DNA of 14,732 nucleotides from Caldilineaceae bacterium (GTDB lineage: Bacteria; Chloroflexota; Anaerolineae; Caldilineales; Caldilineaceae). The notes below the pieces were generated by a model, which was given only the letters and a program-made list of their open reading frames with translations, was not told the origin of the DNA and did not search any database. Location: assembly GCA_026645635.1 (NCBI GenBank), contig JAPKMV010000023.1, forward strand, positions 1 to 14,732. Reading direction: 5' to 3'. Positions 1 through 12,740 of this stretch are shown here, piece by piece. Numbering within the stretch: position 1 is the stretch's first letter; every line of letters begins with the position of its first letter. A program made the position numbers and the translations under genes.

Positions 1-168
1 ACTGGAAATGGTGGTGCGCGCCTCCGGCGGGCGCTGGACGGTGGGCTGGGCTGTTGGTCGTTCCGGCGCCAGTCCAATCGCCTCGCGTTTACGCGCACGG
101 GCGTCGTTGGTGGGTGTTGCAGTCGCGGGGGGTGGGCTACCGGACTGGGGAGCGTTGGAAGTTGCCAT
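1..168 (-). CDS. Unknown protein, N-terminal 56 residues only (runs off the left edge)
   Basis: An open frame begins with ATG at 168 and stays open to the window edge. An AAGGA ribosome-binding site lies about 3-7 bases upstream. It starts 22 bp after the pdxH stop in the same direction, so it is probably the next gene of that transcript. The visible part (beginning MATSNAPQSGSPPPATATP) is rich in Pro, Ala, Thr and Ser and looks disordered, with a short basic stretch (DARARKREA) at about residues 22-30. There is no signal peptide or membrane segment. I do not recognise the family; such a tail could precede almost any domain. The start is well supported by ribosome-binding site and position; function is unknown. 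Confidence 0.55.
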   Translation of the reverse strand, partial: MATSNAPQSGSPPPATATPTNDARARKREAIGLAPERPTAQPTVQRPPEARTTISS

Positions 169-190
169 AGCGTCCTTCTTGCCGGAAATT

Positions 191-832
191 TTACGGCGCC
201 AACCGCTCGATGAGCCACTCATCGGCCGGCTGGCGCGTGTAGCGCAGCCGGTCGTGCAGCCGATTTTCGCCGCCCTGCCAGAATTCGATCACCCTCGGCG
301 TGAGCCGGTAGCCGCCCCAATAAGGCGGGCGCGCCAACGTCTGCTGCCGATAGACATCTTCCAAATGGCGCCAGCGTTCATCGAGCACCTGACGCCCAGC
401 GATGACCTGGCTCTGCGGCGAGGCCCACGCGCCGATGCGCGCGCCGAAGGGCCGGCTCAGATAGTACTCGTCCGACTCGGCGGGCGCAAGTTTGGCGACC
501 CCGCCTTCGATGCGCACCTGGCGCTCCAGCGGCCCCCACCAGAAGACCGCCGCGGCCTGCGGGTTGGCGTCGATCTCGCGCCCCTTGCGGCTCTCGTAAT
601 TGGTGAAGAAGGTGAAGCCCCGCGCGTCGAAGCCCTTGAGCAGCACCACCCGCGCGGAGGGCCGGCCCTCTGCGTCAGCCGTCGCCAGGGTCATGGCGTT
701 CGGCTCCCAAATGTCATTTTCCACCGCAACCTGCAGCCAGTCGGCAAAAACCGCAAACGGGTCGCGCGCTATCTCCGCTTCTTCCAACCGGCCGCGCCGG
801 TATTCCTTACGCAGTTCACTATTCAGTAACAC
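191..832 (-). CDS. pdxH: Pyridoxine/pyridoxamine 5'-phosphate oxidase
   Basis: FMN-dependent oxidase that converts pyridoxine or pyridoxamine 5'-phosphate to pyridoxal 5'-phosphate with O2, in vitamin B6 synthesis and salvage in the cytoplasm. Family blocks are in order: the LRKEY start region, RVVLLKGFD (FMN phosphate contact), [41 protein letters not shown], then [17 protein letters not shown] and RLHDR (substrate-phosphate contacts), and the conserved RLAP C-terminus. Length (213 aa) fits the usual 210-220. An earlier TTG at 838 is possible, but a GAGGA ribosome-binding site lies 6 bases before the GTG at 832, so I chose GTG. The stop is 22 bp from the next gene to the left. A 22-bp perfect hairpin separates it from the gene upstream, and no clear own promoter is seen. 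Confidence 0.95.
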   Translation of the reverse strand: MLLNSELRKEYRRGRLEEAEIARDPFAVFADWLQVAVENDIWEPNAMTLATADAEGRPSARVVLLKGFDARGFTFFTNYESRKGREIDANPQAAAVFWWGPLERQVRIEGGVAKLAPAESDEYYLSRPFGARIGAWASPQSQVIAGRQVLDERWRHLEDVYRQQTLARPPYWGGYRLTPRVIEFWQGGENRLHDRLRYTRQPADEWLIERLAP

Positions 833-878
833 GATCAATCCTCAGAAGTAATGCGTCTGCACTGCCAATTAATCTCTC

Positions 879-927
879 AATCTCCTAATCTCTTAATCTC
901 GACTTGAGATTAAGAGATTAGGAGATT
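879..927. repeat. Perfect 22-bp inverted repeat built from AATCTCC-type heptamers
   Basis: Arms 879-900 and 906-927 are exact reverse complements with a 5-base loop (gactt). The arms are degenerate copies of the AATCTCC / GGAGATT heptamer that also occurs inside the neighbouring molybdenum-hydroxylase gene. The right arm ends 6 bp beyond that gene's stop codon, so the transcript would end in this hairpin. No U-run follows on either strand, so it is not a classical intrinsic terminator. It could act as an mRNA 3'-end stabiliser, a factor-assisted stop, or be only a trace of repeat insertion. Confidence 0.9.
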
Positions 928-933
928 TTAGGT

Positions 934-3981
<3,048 letters not shown>

Positions 3982-4021
3982 GGTCTTAGTTTCTCCGTTC
4001 GTACAGGTTCAGCGTGCGTGC

Positions 4022-4050
4022 AGTGTAGCATTGCAGCCCGCAAGCGTCAA
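4022..4050 (-). promoter_or_regulatory. Likely sigma-70 promoter of the molybdenum hydroxylase gene
   Basis: Read on the minus strand, TTGACG (4050-4045) and TACACT (4027-4022) are separated by exactly 17 bases. They match the -35 and -10 consensus at 5/6 and 4/6 positions. Transcription would begin near 4015, leaving a leader of about 35 bases before the ATG at 3981. It lies between the repeat element at 4091-4232 and the gene, so the hydroxylase probably has its own promoter and does not depend on importer read-through. Confidence 0.5.
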
Positions 4051-4090
4051 TGAAGATCGCGCCAGGCGCTTACCCAACCCCAGTTAGAGT

Positions 4091-4232
4091 CTGTTTGTAA
4101 AGCCACCCACTTCGACGCGGAGGCGCAGAGATGCAGAGAAACGCAGAGAGACTGCCGCAGAATCGCACCGGATATTTCTCTGCGAACCTCTGCGACTCCG
4201 CGTCTCTGCGTCAATAAGGTCTTTACAAACAG
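4091..4232. repeat. MITE-like palindromic element, copy 1 (142 bp)
   Basis: The element is bounded by perfect 12-bp terminal inverted repeats, CTGTTTGTAAAG at 4091-4102 and CTTTACAAACAG at 4221-4232. The inner arms are imperfect inverted repeats of CGCAGAG-type words around a loop near 4151-4175, so the whole could fold into one long hairpin. A second copy in the opposite orientation lies at 13175-13317. It encodes no protein of its own; the open frames crossing it are by-products. It starts 26 bp after the end of the second ATPase gene and fills most of the 277-bp gap before the hydroxylase gene. No certain target-site duplication is visible. Confidence 0.85.
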
Positions 4233-4258
4233 TTCCTACGGCAACAGCATGATCTGTT

Positions 4259-5269
4259 TCATGCCGCAACATGGGAAGGCTCTTGCTCTGCGGCCATGTC
4301 GTATAGGTAACAGGCGGCCAGGTGGTTGTTGCCCAGGTCATAGAGGGGCGGCGCCTGTTCCAGACAGCGGTCCATGCGGTAGGGGCAGCGCCCGTAGAAG
4401 CGGCAACCGCTGGTGGTGCTGACGCGCATCTGTTCGTCGTCCAGCGTCAGCACCTCCTCGCCCCCCCACTTCACATCCGGGTCGGGCACTGGGATCGAGT
4501 CGATCAGCAGTTGCACGTAAGGATGCTTGGGATTCTCGATCACACGGGTTGTGTTGCCGGCTTCGGCCACCGCGCCCTGGTAGAGCATGTAGATCTGGTC
4601 GCCGATCTGGTAGGCGGTGGAGAGGTCGTGGGTGATGTAGAGGAATGAGATGTTGTGCTCGTCGCGCAGGCGGAGCATGATGTCCAGGATCATGGCGCGC
4701 AGGGACGCGTCGACCATGGAGACCGGTTCGTCGGCGACGATGAGCTTGGGCTTGAGCAGATAGGCGCGTGCCACCATCATGCGTTGGCGCTGGCCGCCGG
4801 AGAGTTGGTGCGGGTACTTCTCCAGCACCTCTTCCCCGCGCATCCCAACGACGTTGAGCGCGGCTTCGACCAGCGCCCGCCCTTCTTCTTTCGTGCGCGC
4901 CAGCTTGAAGTTCTTGAGCACCATGTCAAAGATATGCTTGACGCGATAGAAGGGATTGTAGACGGCGTAGGGATCCTGAAAGACCGCCTGCACTTCGCGG
5001 CGGTAATCCATGAGCTGCGCTTTGTCCATCGCGCCCACGTCGACGCCCTTGTAGATGATCTGGCCGCTCGTAATCTTGGTGAAACCGAGCACCAGGTTGG
5101 CCAGCGTCGTCTTGCCGCTGCCGCTCTCGCCGGCGATGGTGGTGATGGTCGCCGGGCGATCGTCGATCGTCAGGTCGAAGTCCTGCAGGGCCACAGTCAC
5201 ATTCTTCGCGTGAAAGAACCCGCCGCCGTAGATCTTGGTTGCGTTCTTGATTTCGAGTAGTGGAGCCAT
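4259..5269 (-). CDS. Opp/Dpp-family ABC importer ATPase, OppF-like (second ATPase)
   Basis: Nucleotide-binding subunit that drives uptake together with the other ATPase and the two permeases, at the inner face of the membrane. Motifs: Walker A GESGSGKTT at 47-55, Q-loop Gln98, signature LSGGQRQR at 156-163, Walker B LIVADEP at 176-182, switch His214. The C-terminal oligopeptide-transporter extension follows, with HPYVQLLIDSIP at 249-260 and four cysteines (C289, C295, C302, C320). In some Opp/Dpp ATPases such cysteines hold an iron-sulfur cluster. Length 336 aa is typical. The ATG at 5269 has only a distant AGGA (about 11 bases). It starts 18 bp after the HicA-like gene, which separates it from the other ATPase gene. 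Substrate not predictable. Confidence 0.93.
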   Translation of the reverse strand: MAPLLEIKNATKIYGGGFFHAKNVTVALQDFDLTIDDRPATITTIAGESGSGKTTLANLVLGFTKITSGQIIYKGVDVGAMDKAQLMDYRREVQAVFQDPYAVYNPFYRVKHIFDMVLKNFKLARTKEEGRALVEAALNVVGMRGEEVLEKYPHQLSGGQRQRMMVARAYLLKPKLIVADEPVSMVDASLRAMILDIMLRLRDEHNISFLYITHDLSTAYQIGDQIYMLYQGAVAEAGNTTRVIENPKHPYVQLLIDSIPVPDPDVKWGGEEVLTLDDEQMRVSTTSGCRFYGRCPYRMDRCLEQAPPLYDLGNNHLAACYLYDMAAEQEPSHVAA

Positions 5270-5287
5270 CGTCTTGACTGTCCTGAC

Positions 5288-5500
5288 TCACTTGATGGGG
5301 CCAAACTCCTCGCGGCTGATCCCCAACTGACGGATAATGCTGCGCACGGTTCCCGGCGCCAAATCCTTCGCACCCCAATCCGGCGCCGCCGTGACTTGAT
5401 TGGTGGCAGGATTGCGCCAGAAGCGGTGGCTGCCTTTGGCCTGGCGCAGTTCTTCACAACCCAACTCGCGCAGGCGTCTGGCAAGCTGCTGGTATTTCAT
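5288..5500 (-). CDS. hicA: HicA-type mRNA interferase toxin
   Basis: A 70-residue protein of the HicA/YcfA family, small double-stranded-RNA-binding-fold toxins that cleave mRNA at the ribosome. The family pattern is clear: KYQQLARRLRELGCEE, then the GSH motif (G23-S24-H25, His25 the expected catalytic residue) and RFWRNPAT, then GTVRSIIRQLGISREEF at the C-terminus. The start ATG at 5500 overlaps the hicB stop (ATGA), so translation is coupled and the antitoxin is made first. It lies inside an ABC importer operon, 18 bp before the second ATPase gene. No own promoter is visible. All catalytic features appear intact, so it is probably active; that is inference. Confidence 0.88.
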   Translation of the reverse strand: MKYQQLARRLRELGCEELRQAKGSHRFWRNPATNQVTAAPDWGAKDLAPGTVRSIIRQLGISREEFGPIK

Positions 5501-5757
5501 GCGGCGACAAGGACGTCAACCGTTTTCGGCGGTGTCGATTGTGCGCGCTGCAGCGTTTCCGGCGGTTCCATGCCTAATTCGGCCCATACCTCGAGCAGCC
5601 CTTGCAGCACCTCTTCGACGTTCCGGTTGATCTCATCGGGGGTGGCGCCTTCCGTCACCAATCCGGGCACGTCTGGACTGGTGACGGTGTATACGCCGCT
5701 CTCCTCGTTGAGTTCAAGCGTCAAGCGGATTTTGTACATCGAACCTGATTTTTCCAT
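5497..5757 (-). CDS. hicB: HicB-type antitoxin (short form, no DNA-binding domain)
   Basis: An 86-residue protein with the HicB partial RNase H-like fold: YKIRLTLELNEESGVYTVTSPDVPGL at about 8-33 (strand pairs and the SPDVPGL turn), then GATPDEINRNVEEVLQGLLE at about 37-56 (helix). It binds and inactivates HicA. It ends soon after the fold (PPKTVDVLVAA), so there is no ribbon-helix-helix or helix-turn-helix domain for autorepression. Met1 at 5757 has no convincing ribosome-binding site. Met7 at 5739 is a realistic alternative, since many relatives begin MYxI. It begins 23 bp after the stop of the first ATPase gene and overlaps hicA by 4 bp. Confidence 0.85.
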   Translation of the reverse strand: MEKSGSMYKIRLTLELNEESGVYTVTSPDVPGLVTEGATPDEINRNVEEVLQGLLEVWAELGMEPPETLQRAQSTPPKTVDVLVAA

Positions 5758-5780
5758 AGCGCTACTGTACTGCTGGCCAT

Positions 5781-6799
<1,019 letters not shown>

Positions 6800-6803
<4 letters not shown>

Positions 6804-8008
6804 GCTGCTGCCGCCTTCTTCCGCCCGCGCAAGCGCGGGTTGGCAATTTCGTCGAGACCTGTCGTCATGAGGAACAGACCGGAAAAGACCACGACCAACG
6901 CTGCGATGGGGATGCCCCACCACCACCACATGCCGCGCAGAATGGCAGCGGCGCGAATGGCGTAGAAAATGGTCATCCCTAACGTGGGGATGCGCGTCGG
7001 CCCCAGACCCAGGACTTCGAGGCTGGTGGCGGCGAGAATTGCGCCGGAGACGTTGCCCGTGTAGGAAGCCGCCAGATAGGGCAGCATGTTCGGCATCATC
7101 TCTTTGAACATGATATCGAAGGAACTGGCGCCGGAGATGCGCGCCATGTTCACGTAGCCCCGCTCGCGCATACTCAACACCTGGGCGCGGATGAAACGCG
7201 TCGGCGCCGGCCAGGCAAAGAGTGCCAGCAACAGCGCCATGCTCTCAATGTTGATCGTCTTCACGTAGGCGCCGATGACGATCAGGACGGCGAGAGCCGG
7301 GATGACCACCACCGAATCGGAGATGGTGCGAATCACTGCGTCCACCCAACCGCCCATGAAGCCGGCCGTGAAGCCCAAAACGATGCCGATGAGCATGCCA
7401 ATGGTGGCGGCAATCAGGCCGATATAGAGTGAACGGGGCGCGCCGACCAATAACACCGCCAACATATCGCGGCCATTGCTCTCTGTGCCCAGGGGATGCG
7501 CCCAGGTCGGCTCGCCAAAACGCGCAGCCGCAGCAGCGCCAACCAATATCGGTCTGGGCGTTGGCTCCCCTTGCACGGTAGCCTGCGCTGTAGGTCTGGC
7601 CAGAGGATTGCCCCCTGTGAGCGATGATCCGCTGCGCGTCGCCGTAGGTCTGGCCAGCGGGTTTCCGCCAGTAAGCGATGTCCCACCGGGCGCTGCCGCA
7701 GTGGCAGGGGCAGCGCTTGCGGTCGGTTGCACGGGGCGTGTAGCAACGCCCGCAGCTTGATTCGGTGGGCCTGAAATGTCTCTCACCCACACCGGCGGCA
7801 GATTCAACGGCGAAGAAGCGGGATAAGAAAGCTCCACCGGCCAGAAAAATTGGCCGACCACACCCATGAGCATGACAGACCCTACCATGCAGAGGCCGAC
7901 GATGAACTTTGCATTCAACCACGGGTTGTCGAAGCGGTTGATCTTGGCCTTCTTGCGAGCCTGCGGTGGACTTCCCGCAGGCAGAGAATTTGCAGTAGAG
8001 GTGGCCAT
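6800..8008 (-). CDS. ABC importer permease, OppC/DppC-like, with a long repeat-bearing external linker
   Basis: Inner-membrane channel subunit of the importer (binding-protein-dependent transport domain). A cytoplasmic N-tail (1-33) and first membrane segment (about 34-53) come first. An exported Pro/Ala/Thr-rich stretch follows (about 80-160), then the typical entry HPLGTESNGRD at 171-181, five further hydrophobic segments, and the EAA-type loop (near YVNMARISGASSFDIMFKE). The total of 402 aa exceeds the usual 280-300 because of the linker, which holds a duplication of SLTGGNPLARPTA at an 18-residue step. The ATG at 8008 is 2 bp after the upstream permease stop, with AAGGG about 8 bases before. 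A frame extending to 8596 would overlap that permease and lacks support. Confidence 0.93.
7590..7680. repeat. Tandem duplication with a 54-bp step inside the permease gene
   Basis: Two copies of a segment starting GTAGGTCTGGCCAG (7590-7626 and 7644-7680) lie 54 bp, or 18 codons, apart. They encode the two SLTGGNPLARPTA copies of the permease's extracytoplasmic linker. The copies differ at several bases, mostly with the protein sequence kept, so the duplication is not recent. Confidence 0.8.
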
Positions 8009-8010
8009 AC

Positions 8011-8997
8011 TCAGCCCTTCCCGTAAGTGATGCGCGGATCGATCAGAGGGTAGATCAGATCCAGAATCAAGACCAGCGTGGCTGTGGTAACGATAATCAT
8101 AAACACGATGCCCTGAATTAGCGTGTAGTCGGCGGTGACGACGCCAGGATAGGCGAAAATGTACTCGACCAGCACCGCGCCTCCGACGATAGCGCCCAGG
8201 CTCAACGCAAGCGCCGTCACCTGGGGCAAGATCGAGTTGCGCACGCCGTACATCCAGAAGATGCGGCTTGGCTTCAACCCCTTTGCTTCCGCCAGGATTA
8301 CGTAATCTTCGCCGGTGGTGGTGATCATCATGCCGCGCATGCCCAGCGCCCAAAAGCCCATGGACGCCACCACGATCGCAAACGCCGGCAGCACAGCATG
8401 ATAGGCCACGCTGGTCATGAAGGGCAGGTTGAAGCCCTGGGTTAGCCCGCGGCCAAAAGCGCCCGACGGTGGAAACCAGCGCAAGCCAAAGGCGAAGACG
8501 TAGATAAACAGGATGCCCAGCATGAAAAAGGGAATTGAAGTGAAAGTGAGCGAGACAGGCAAGATGGCCTTCAGACCACCCGGCGTCTTCTCCCAAGCCA
8601 TCAGCGCCCCGATAGTGTTGCCCAAGACAAACGAGATCAGGGTTGCCACCAGCAGCAGGCCGACCGTCCAGGGCAGCGATTGCAGCACCATCGCGTCGAC
8701 GCGGCTGGGGAAGTTCGCCAGCGAATACCCCAGGTCGAAGCGGAGCGCGTTGCCTACAAATTTGATGTACTGCATCGGCAGCGGCTCGTCAAGCCCGAAG
8801 CGAGCGCGCCAGATTTCGATCAACTCTGCGCTGTTCTCGACGTAGCCGGACTGTGCACTCATGCGGGAGACCATGGCCGCCACCGGATCGCCTGGCGCCA
8901 GGCGGGGGATGATGAAGATGATTGTCGTGCCCAGCCAGATGGTAAGCACCCACATACCAACGCGCTTCAGGACATAGCCCCAAGTGAGTCCGCCCAT
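8011..8997 (-). CDS. ABC importer permease, OppB/DppB-like
   Basis: First membrane channel subunit of the importer, 328 aa, a standard length. The family N-terminus YVLKRVGMWVLTIWLGTTI with its first membrane segment (about 12-30) is followed by the conserved APGDPV at 34-39. A periplasmic loop (about 40-108) comes next, including the RFGLDEPLPMQYIKF segment. Then come further membrane segments and the cytoplasmic EAA loop (EDYVILAEAKGLKPSRIFWMYGV, about 230-252) that docks on the ATPase. It ends in the usual LIYPLIDPRI. The ATG at 8997 has AGGA 8 bases upstream. The gene follows the lipoprotein gene after a 165-bp gap that contains a GC-rich hairpin. Confidence 0.95.
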   Translation of the reverse strand: MGGLTWGYVLKRVGMWVLTIWLGTTIIFIIPRLAPGDPVAAMVSRMSAQSGYVENSAELIEIWRARFGLDEPLPMQYIKFVGNALRFDLGYSLANFPSRVDAMVLQSLPWTVGLLLVATLISFVLGNTIGALMAWEKTPGGLKAILPVSLTFTSIPFFMLGILFIYVFAFGLRWFPPSGAFGRGLTQGFNLPFMTSVAYHAVLPAFAIVVASMGFWALGMRGMMITTTGEDYVILAEAKGLKPSRIFWMYGVRNSILPQVTALALSLGAIVGGAVLVEYIFAYPGVVTADYTLIQGIVFMIIVTTATLVLILDLIYPLIDPRITYGKG

Positions 8998-9098
8998 AAA
9001 GTGTTCCTATCGGCTTTGGATTCTTACGTTGCAGGCAAATCAGCCTGATGCATGGACACAACAGAGCGTGCCCATATGGAACTTGTTGTGACATGGCC

Positions 9099-9138
9099 GG
9101 GGGTGGAAGGAGCGCCGGATGTTGCCCCTTCCACCCCC
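9099..9138. promoter_or_regulatory. GC-rich stem-loop between lipoprotein gene and permease genes
   Basis: GGGGGTGGAAGG (9099-9110) and CCTTCCACCCCC (9127-9138) form a perfect 12-bp stem. A few more pairs are possible inside the loop. It starts 24 bp beyond the lipoprotein stop. There is no U-run after it on the transcribed strand, so complete termination is unlikely. In many importer operons a hairpin at this place protects the 3' end of the binding-protein message or reduces read-through, giving more binding protein than permease; that role is inferred here. Confidence 0.65.
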
Positions 9139-9162
9139 TTCAAAGTCGTGTACTCGCCAGAT

Positions 9163-11073
<1,911 letters not shown>

Positions 11074-11496
11074 ACGGAATTGCCTCCTCCTGGGATTGGT
11101 CTCTGAAAAAAAAATGACTTGACAACAGGGAGCAGATCGTCCAAGGGCGTTTTTGGGCTTCACCTCCTTCGTCGTAAGCCGCGGGTAATCTGGTCGCGAC
11201 TGTCATATGGTAGATTGCACAATTGGGGTACAAGAATTTATGCACATATCGCACCGGGCGAATGCTGACCGCCGGCGCCTTTGTGCAAACAGTACTATAG
11301 CGTATGCTTTCCACTTACGCAAGCACCAATTTTTCGCAGTCCGAGCGCCAGATCCGAAAGAGAAACGACAACGCGACCCACAAAGCCTACTTGCAAAAGA
11401 GTGGCGGGATGCGCTACTGTATTAGCGCCGACCTGCGTCGCCGGGATGCTGGCGGCCATCATGCCGCACAGCGCGCATCAATCGATCTGAGGAGCT
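11074..11496. other. Divergent intergenic region between importer operon and Gfo/Idh gene
   Basis: A 423-bp stretch without a credible gene and richer in A/T than its surroundings. On the minus side it holds the ribosome-binding site of the lipoprotein gene (AGGAGGAGG near 11083-11091), a run of nine T at 11106-11114, an isolated AAGGAGGTGA at 11160-11169, and a likely promoter at 11294-11322. On the plus side a weak -35/-10 pair (TTGCAA 11391-11396, TACTGT 11415-11420, 18 apart) may serve the oxidoreductase gene, whose AGGAG site is at 11490-11494. No riboswitch fold is recognised. Confidence 0.6.
11294..11322 (-). promoter_or_regulatory. Possible promoter of the importer operon
   Basis: On the minus strand TTGCGT (11322-11317) is followed after 17 bases by TATAGT (11299-11294), a 5/6 match to the -10 box. 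This predicts a leader of more than 200 bases before the lipoprotein ATG. A weaker plus-strand pair (TTGTGC 11281-11286, TATGCT 11303-11308) overlaps it, so the two directions could compete. Confidence 0.35.
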
Positions 11497-12495
11497 ATGC
11501 CAATTCAACTCGCCCTGGTGGGCGCCGCCCACATCCACACGCCAGGCTTCGTCAAGCGGCTCCAGGCCCGCAGCGACGTGCGCGTCACCCGTGTCTGGGA
11601 TCACCAAATCGAGCGCGCCCAACGCTGGGCAGCTGAGCTGGAGGCCCGCCCCACCGCCGAACTGACCCAGGTGTGGGAAGACCCGGCCATCGCTGGGGTG
11701 ATCATCTGCGCGGAGACCAACCGCCATGCAGAACTGGTGCTGCCGGCTGCCGCCGCAGGCAAACACCTCTTTGTGGAGAAGCCGCTGGGCATCGGCGCCA
11801 TCGACGCCGCGCAGATGGCCGCCGCCATCGACGCCGCTGGGGTCATCTTCCAGACCGGGTATTTCATGCGCGGGCAGCCGGTCTACCTGTTCCTGCGCGA
11901 GCAGATCGCCCGCGGCGCTTTCGGCAAGATCACCCGCGTACGCCATGCCAACTGCCATGCCGGCTCGCTCAAGCGCTGGTTCGATGCCGGCTGGCTCTGG
12001 ATGACCGACCCGGCGCAGGCCGGCGTCGGCGCCTTTGGTGACCTGGGCACCCACTCGCTCGACCTCCTGCTCTGGTTGATGGGTGATGTGACGCGCGTCA
12101 CTGCGGCGATGGATGTGGCGGTCGCCAACTACGGCGCGACCGACGAATTTGGCGAGGGTCTCATGGTCTTTGCCTGCGGCGCTGTAGGCTCCCTGGCTGC
12201 CGGCTGGGTGGACGTCGCCAATCCTGTCACTTTGGAGATCAGCGGCACTGCGGGGCACGCTTATGTGCGCGACGGCGAACTCTATTTCCAAAGCGAGCAT
12301 GTGGATGGCGCCACCGGCGTCGCACCCTGGACGGCGCTGCCCGCGGCCTGGCCCCACGCCTTCGAACTTTTCCTGGACGCGGTCACCGGGCAGCCGGATA
12401 TTCCGTTAGTGACCGCGCAGGAGGCAGCCGTACGCAGCGCGGTCATGGAGGCGTTCTACACTGCCGCCAAAGATCAGACCTGGGTCACGCTCTAG
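11497..12495 (+). CDS. Gfo/Idh/MocA-family NAD(P)-dependent oxidoreductase
   Basis: Predicted cytoplasmic dehydrogenase (332 aa) acting on a sugar, inositol or similar polyol/amino sugar; substrate unknown. The N-terminal Rossmann fold (1-120) starts LALVGAAHIHTPGF, where the usual GxGxxG is changed to a His-containing form seen in a subset of the family. EKPLG at 94-98 carries the conserved Lys95. The C-terminal domain has GAFGDLGTHSLDLLLWLMG (178-196), with Asp182 and His186 at the usual catalytic positions. The ATG at 11497 follows a close AGGAG. It is transcribed away from the importer operon, so a shared regulator or shared substrate is possible but unproven. A hairpin of heptamer repeats lies just after the stop. 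Confidence 0.9.
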   Translation: MPIQLALVGAAHIHTPGFVKRLQARSDVRVTRVWDHQIERAQRWAAELEARPTAELTQVWEDPAIAGVIICAETNRHAELVLPAAAAGKHLFVEKPLGIGAIDAAQMAAAIDAAGVIFQTGYFMRGQPVYLFLREQIARGAFGKITRVRHANCHAGSLKRWFDAGWLWMTDPAQAGVGAFGDLGTHSLDLLLWLMGDVTRVTAAMDVAVANYGATDEFGEGLMVFACGAVGSLAAGWVDVANPVTLEISGTAGHAYVRDGELYFQSEHVDGATGVAPWTALPAAWPHAFELFLDAVTGQPDIPLVTAQEAAVRSAVMEAFYTAAKDQTWVTL

Positions 12496-12500
12496 GACTC

Positions 12501-12585
12501 GTGTTGCGTGTTGCGTGTTGCGTGTTTCGTCTCGCCACGCAACACGCAACACGCAACACGCAGCACGCCACACGCAGCACGCCAG
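12501..12585. repeat. GTGTTGC heptamer array forming a perfect 24-bp hairpin
   Basis: GTGTTGC units (12501-12524) are followed by an 11-base loop and by GCAACAC-type units (12536-12559) that are their exact reverse complement. Degenerate copies continue to about 12585. It begins 5 bp after the Gfo/Idh stop codon. Like the AATCTCC arrays it has a period of seven and no stop codon in any frame, but the sequence is unrelated. It could end or protect the oxidoreductase message, although no U-run follows. Confidence 0.9.
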
Positions 12586-12620
12586 CATCTGCGCCCGCCT
12601 GTTTCACCCCAGGCGCCCTG

Positions 12621-12650
12621 TTGTGCTGCGCCGCGGAACTCGGCTACAAT
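12621..12650 (+). promoter_or_regulatory. Likely promoter of the small membrane protein gene
   Basis: TTGTGC (12621-12626) and TACAAT (12645-12650) are 18 bases apart. The -10 box matches consensus at 5/6 and the -35 box at 3/6. Transcription from near 12657 would give a leader of about 85 bases before the ATG at 12741. Confidence 0.4.
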
Positions 12651-12740
12651 AATGGTTACAGCGCCATTGAACATGGCGTTGTGCCTACCAAGACAGCACG
12701 CAGTCAAATCGGAAAACAAGATTAGCGGAAAGGGTTACCT

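Noticed and set aside
8..829. Plus-strand open frame of 273 codons over pdxH
   Set aside because: The minus strand encodes a full-length PdxH with all family motifs, so the plus frame is a by-product.
4091..4232. Target-site duplication around the 143-bp element
   Set aside because: Flanks of copy 1 do not match each other. The short GAGAG match around copy 2 is within chance, and ACTCT at one end is shared by both copies, so it probably belongs to the element.
4084..4341. Minus-strand 85-codon frame over copy 1 of the 143-bp element
   Set aside because: It overlaps the end of the ATPase gene and reads through the repeat. The similar peptide from copy 2 arises only because the DNA element is repeated.
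11101..11125. Run of nine T before the lipoprotein gene as an intrinsic terminator or attenuator
   Set aside because: No stable GC-rich stem precedes the run on the minus strand.
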